Assembly (NCBI GenBank): GCA_965209015.1
Contig: OZ242367.1
Location: 1,178,001-1,242,000 of the forward strand
From: Bin80 sp965209015
GTDB taxonomy: Bacteria > Bacteroidota > Rhodothermia > Rhodothermales > Bin80
Direction: 5' to 3'
Length of the DNA: 64,000 bases
Below, one piece after another: positions 61,158 through 64,000 of the stretch. How positions within the stretch are numbered: position 1 is the first letter of the stretch; every line of letters begins with the position of its first letter. The notes below the pieces were generated by a model. The model ran no database searches. It was given only the letters and a program-made list of their open reading frames with translations, and was not told the DNA's origin. A program made the position numbers and the translations under genes.

Positions 61158-62207
61158 CTAAGGAAGATCCTGTTCCCGTTTTAGATCCTGCTGTACCATT
61201 TCGCGGACTAATTCTTCAAATGTGGTCGTCGGCTTCCAGCCCAGTTCTTTATGTGCCAACGAAGCATCTCCCAATAGGTGGTCCACTTCAGCTGGACGAT
61301 AATATCGAGGGTCTACCTTAACTAAAACCTTCCCACTCTTGATTGAACGACCTTGTTCCTCTTTTCCAGTCCCTTCCCACTCTAAGGGCAGTCCGGCTTC
61401 TTCAAACGCTAACGAACAGAGAGTTCGTACCGAGGAAGCCTGTCCGGTAGCTAACACGTAGTCACGAGGAGATTCCTGTTGCAGCATCATCCACATTCCT
61501 TTTACATAATCACGGGCATGTCCCCAGTCTCGTTTGGCATCTAAATTCCCAAGGTACAGTGTTTGATCAATCCCGAGCTTGATTCGTGCAGCAGCTCTGG
61601 TAATCTTGCGTGTGACGAAGGTCTCACCACGCAATGGGCTTTCATGGTTGAAAAGAATCCCATTACAGGCATACATTCCGTAGGCCTCTCGGTAATTGAC
61701 GGTTACCCAATAGGCATAGAGTTTGGCGACACCATAAGGACTACGAGGACGAAACGGGGTATTCTCGGATTGTGGGGACTCAGTGGCGTTGCCAAAGAGT
61801 TCACTGGTAGAGGCCTGATAAAATCGAACCTGATTTGTGATCCCAAGAATTCTGATCGCTTCCAGCAGCCTCAAAACGCCCACTGCATCGGCATTAGCGG
61901 TATACTCTGGCGTGTCAAAGCTGACCTGTACATGACTTTGTGCCCCAAGATTATAGATCTCATCCGGTTGGACTTCCTGTACGATACGGATCAGATTGGT
62001 TGAGTCGGTCAGGTCTCCGTAGTGCAATCGGAATTTTGCTTGATCAATGTGAGGATCCATATAAAGGTGATCAATCCGTTGGGTATTGAACAGACTGGCT
62101 CGACGTTTCACTCCGTGCACCGTATATCCCTTCTCCAGAAGTAGCTCGGAGAGATATGCGCCATCCTGTCCGGTGACGCCAGTAATCAAGGCAGTTTTAT
62201 TCTTCAT
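61158..62207 (-). CDS. gmd: GDP-mannose 4,6-dehydratase
   Basis: 349 residues, short-chain dehydrogenase/reductase fold: TGVTGQDGAYLSELLLEKGY at the NADP site, LFNTQRIDHLYMDPHIDQ, YQASTSELFGNATESPQ, and the catalytic YGVAKLYAYWVTVNYREAYG. It turns GDP-mannose into GDP-4-keto-6-deoxymannose, the first step to GDP-L-fucose. It overlaps fcl by 4 bases, which encodes the second step. Confidence 0.96.
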   Translation of the reverse strand: MKNKTALITGVTGQDGAYLSELLLEKGYTVHGVKRRASLFNTQRIDHLYMDPHIDQAKFRLHYGDLTDSTNLIRIVQEVQPDEIYNLGAQSHVQVSFDTPEYTANADAVGVLRLLEAIRILGITNQVRFYQASTSELFGNATESPQSENTPFRPRSPYGVAKLYAYWVTVNYREAYGMYACNGILFNHESPLRGETFVTRKITRAAARIKLGIDQTLYLGNLDAKRDWGHARDYVKGMWMMLQQESPRDYVLATGQASSVRTLCSLAFEEAGLPLEWEGTGKEEQGRSIKSGKVLVKVDPRYYRPAEVDHLLGDASLAHKELGWKPTTTFEELVREMVQQDLKREQDLP

Positions 62208-63166
62208 GAGTAATTCGACGTATACCAGGTATAGGTTTTCCGAATTCCTTCGCGCAGGGAGGTGGGGGCTTTCCAGCCCAGCCGAGTAAGGCGAGAAATA
62301 TCAACCAGCTTACGGGGAGTACCGTCTGGCATGGATCGGTCAAAATTAAGCTCGCAATCGGTTCCCATCACTTGTTGTAGAAGAGTGCAAAGATCTCGGA
62401 TGCTGAGATCGTCTCCATACCCGACGTTCAACATAGAGTCGGGAGCAGTGTTTTGAAGTTGTGTCTCTGGGGTTTTTAACACAAACAAACAGGCATCTGC
62501 CATGTCCTCACTATACAGAAATTCACGGCGAGGATTGCCGGAGCCCCATACAGCAACCTGCTTCTGTCCAGATACATGTGCTTCATGAAATTTCCTCATG
62601 AGTGCAGGCAGGACATGACTGGACGATAGGTCAAAATTATCTCCTGGCCCATAGAGATTCGTAGCCATGAGGGTAAGGAAATCGCAGCCATGCTGTCGTC
62701 GGAGTGCCTGACACTGTAGGACTCCCGCAATCTTCGCAACGGCATACCACTGATTGGTCACTTCAAGTGGCCCACTGAGTAGAGAGGTTTCTTTTAGAGG
62801 CTGTTCGGCCTCACGTGGGTAAATACAAGTACTTCCCAGAAAAATTAATCGCTCTACATTTGTATCCTTTGCGGCCTGCAGGACATGATTCTGGATCGAA
62901 AGGTTATCACCCAAGAAATCCGCTGGAAAGTGATCATTCGCAAGTATACCCCCAACTCGTGCAGCTGTCAGAATGACAAATCTGGGACGGTGCTGCTCAA
63001 AAAAGCAGTTGACAGCATGTTGACTTCGTAGATCTAATTCCTTACTGGTGCGAAGCAGAAGGTTGGTGAACCCATTCGCGCGGAGTTTCGTTACCAATGC
63101 CCGCCCCAAGAGTCCGCGATGCCCAGCGATATAGATCGATGCGTCTGGTTTACTGAGGTGCATCAA
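62204..63166 (-). CDS. fcl: GDP-L-fucose synthase
   Basis: 320 residues. The nucleotide-binding IYIAGHRGLLGRALVTKL, LIFLGSTCIYPREAEQPL, and WYAVAKIAGVLQCQALRRQH with the Tyr-Lys pair identify it as the epimerase/reductase that converts the Gmd product to GDP-L-fucose. The C-terminal part has MLNVGYGDDLSIRDLCTL. It overlaps gmd and the upstream UXS-like gene by 4 bases each. Confidence 0.95.
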   Translation of the reverse strand: MMHLSKPDASIYIAGHRGLLGRALVTKLRANGFTNLLLRTSKELDLRSQHAVNCFFEQHRPRFVILTAARVGGILANDHFPADFLGDNLSIQNHVLQAAKDTNVERLIFLGSTCIYPREAEQPLKETSLLSGPLEVTNQWYAVAKIAGVLQCQALRRQHGCDFLTLMATNLYGPGDNFDLSSSHVLPALMRKFHEAHVSGQKQVAVWGSGNPRREFLYSEDMADACLFVLKTPETQLQNTAPDSMLNVGYGDDLSIRDLCTLLQQVMGTDCELNFDRSMPDGTPRKLVDISRLTRLGWKAPTSLREGIRKTYTWYTSNYS

Positions 63167-64000
63167 TCGGTAGTTTGGTCAAGTTTATAGAGAACATATT
63201 CCAGAGTTCGTCGAAGGCCTTCCTCTCGGTCTACCTGTGGAGACCAGTCAAGAAGGTTATTGGCTAAGGAAATATCTGGTTGACGATTTTTGGGATCATC
63301 CTCATTTAGTTGATCATAGGTGATAGGACTTGTGCTTCCAGACAGAGCGAGGATTTCCTTGGCAAAATCAAGAATAGAAATCTCATTACAGCACCCAATA
63401 TTGATCGGGCAGGTAACATTACTGTTGAGCAACCGAACAATTCCTTCAATCGTGTCGTCTACATAGGTAAATGAGCGGGTTTGTTCTCCTGTTCCATGAA
63501 TGGTAAGGGGTTCTTCGGAGAGTGCTTGGCGCATGAATGTTGGAAGTGCCCGCCCATCATTGAGGCGCATCCGAGGTCCGTAGGTATTAAAGATGCGAAC
63601 AATCCGCGTCTGTACACCATGATAGCGGTGGTATGCCATAGTAATCGCTTCTGCAAATCGTTTGGCTTCATCGTAGACACCCCGTAACCCGACCGGATTC
63701 ACGTTTCCCCGGTAGCTTTCTTTTTGCGGATGTTCTATGGGATCTCCGTAGACTTCACTGGTTGAAGCCAGCAAAAAGCAGGCATTTTTTGCTTTAGTCA
63801 GGCCAAGAGCATTATGGGTGCCAAGAGCTCCAACCTTAAGCGTTTGGATCGGAAGTCGGAGGTAATCAATTGGGGAGGCCGGACTTGCGAAATGGAGCAC
63901 ATAATCCAGATGCCCCTCCACTGTGATATACTCGGTCACATCGTGATCCAGGAAGCTGAAGCATGGGTGATCTGCCAAATGGGAAATATTATCACGAGAA
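63163..64000 (-). CDS. UDP-glucuronate decarboxylase-like NAD-dependent epimerase (5' end outside window)
   Basis: The frame is open to the right edge with at least 279 residues; a TTG at 63978 would give 271 but coding homology (SRDNISHLADHPCFSFLDHD) extends beyond it. It is an SDR with YVLHFASPASPIDYLRLPIQ, LLASTSEVYGDPIEHPQKES, the Tyr-x3-Lys in RGVYDEAKRFAEAI and RIFNTYGPRMRLNDGR, which suit UDP-xylose synthase (UXS). It would supply UDP-xylose from UDP-glucuronate. The N-terminal NAD-binding motif is beyond the window. Confidence 0.87.
   Translation of the reverse strand, partial: SRDNISHLADHPCFSFLDHDVTEYITVEGHLDYVLHFASPASPIDYLRLPIQTLKVGALGTHNALGLTKAKNACFLLASTSEVYGDPIEHPQKESYRGNVNPVGLRGVYDEAKRFAEAITMAYHRYHGVQTRIVRIFNTYGPRMRLNDGRALPTFMRQALSEEPLTIHGTGEQTRSFTYVDDTIEGIVRLLNSNVTCPINIGCCNEISILDFAKEILALSGSTSPITYDQLNEDDPKNRQPDISLANNLLDWSPQVDREEGLRRTLEYVLYKLDQTTD

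Overview
The window looks like the chromosome of a Bacteroidota-type bacterium of the Rhodothermia/Balneolia branch. This is inferred from the gene order secY-map-infA-rpmJ-rpsM without adk, cysteine-free forms of S4, S14 and L36, a DUF4783 protein, a secreted protein with a C-terminal NYPNPFNPSTRI-type sorting domain, an acidic C-terminal extension on L17, and the near absence of Shine-Dalgarno sequences before well-supported starts. No rRNA, tRNA or CRISPR array was found.

Region 1 (1-13641) is one plus-strand run of the merged S10/spc/alpha ribosomal clusters: rplW(partial)-rplB-rpsS-rplV-rpsC-rplP-rpmC-rpsQ-rplN-rplX-rplE-rpsN-rpsH-rplF-rplR-rpsE-rpmD-rplO-secY-map-infA-rpmJ-rpsM-rpsK-rpsD-rpoA-rplQ. 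The last gene carries a striking 15-bp tandem repeat that encodes an acidic AVTEE tail. Region 2 (14484-28561) is housekeeping and envelope: a bifunctional Rel/SpoT, RuvX (with a G10 run), a LemA/TPM pair, a TPR protein, a CPBP protease, a cysteine-desulfurase-like enzyme, an AbgT transporter, a TonB-domain protein, an AcuI/YhdH reductase, a secreted protein with two Cache-like domains, and a DUF6807 lipoprotein.

Region 3 (28778-33687) is a single-polypeptide Type ISP restriction-modification gene (nuclease-helicase-methyltransferase-specificity) split by a one-base frame change at a G8 run. Region 4 (33786-41158) holds a GMC oxidoreductase with a CX2CX2CX3C motif, a 2-hydroxyacid dehydrogenase, a DUF4783 protein, a very large NtrY-like histidine kinase without an adjacent response regulator, and an HhH-GPD repair protein. 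An ISL3-like transposase remnant (about 41296-41550) and cysS follow.

Region 5 (43393-58877) is a scattered hexuronate pathway: uxaB with a DctPQM TRAP transporter, then uxaC, then uxaA. A three-gene minus-strand module lies between the transporter and uxaC (48574-52450): a DUF3696-type AAA ATPase, a TOPRIM protein split at an A8 run, and a DUF262 (GmrSD-N-like) protein with no ordinary start codon. I read it as a candidate anti-phage module, possibly not a named type, and it is the most interesting locus here. A squalene/phytoene synthase and a periplasmic TPR protein are also in this stretch.

Region 6 (58877-64000) is a tightly packed minus-strand nucleotide-sugar operon (UXS-like, fcl, gmd, RmlA-like, cupin epimerase-like, nucleotidyltransferase). 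Its last gene overlaps uxaA in a TAATG junction. It probably supplies GDP-L-fucose and UDP-xylose for surface polysaccharide.
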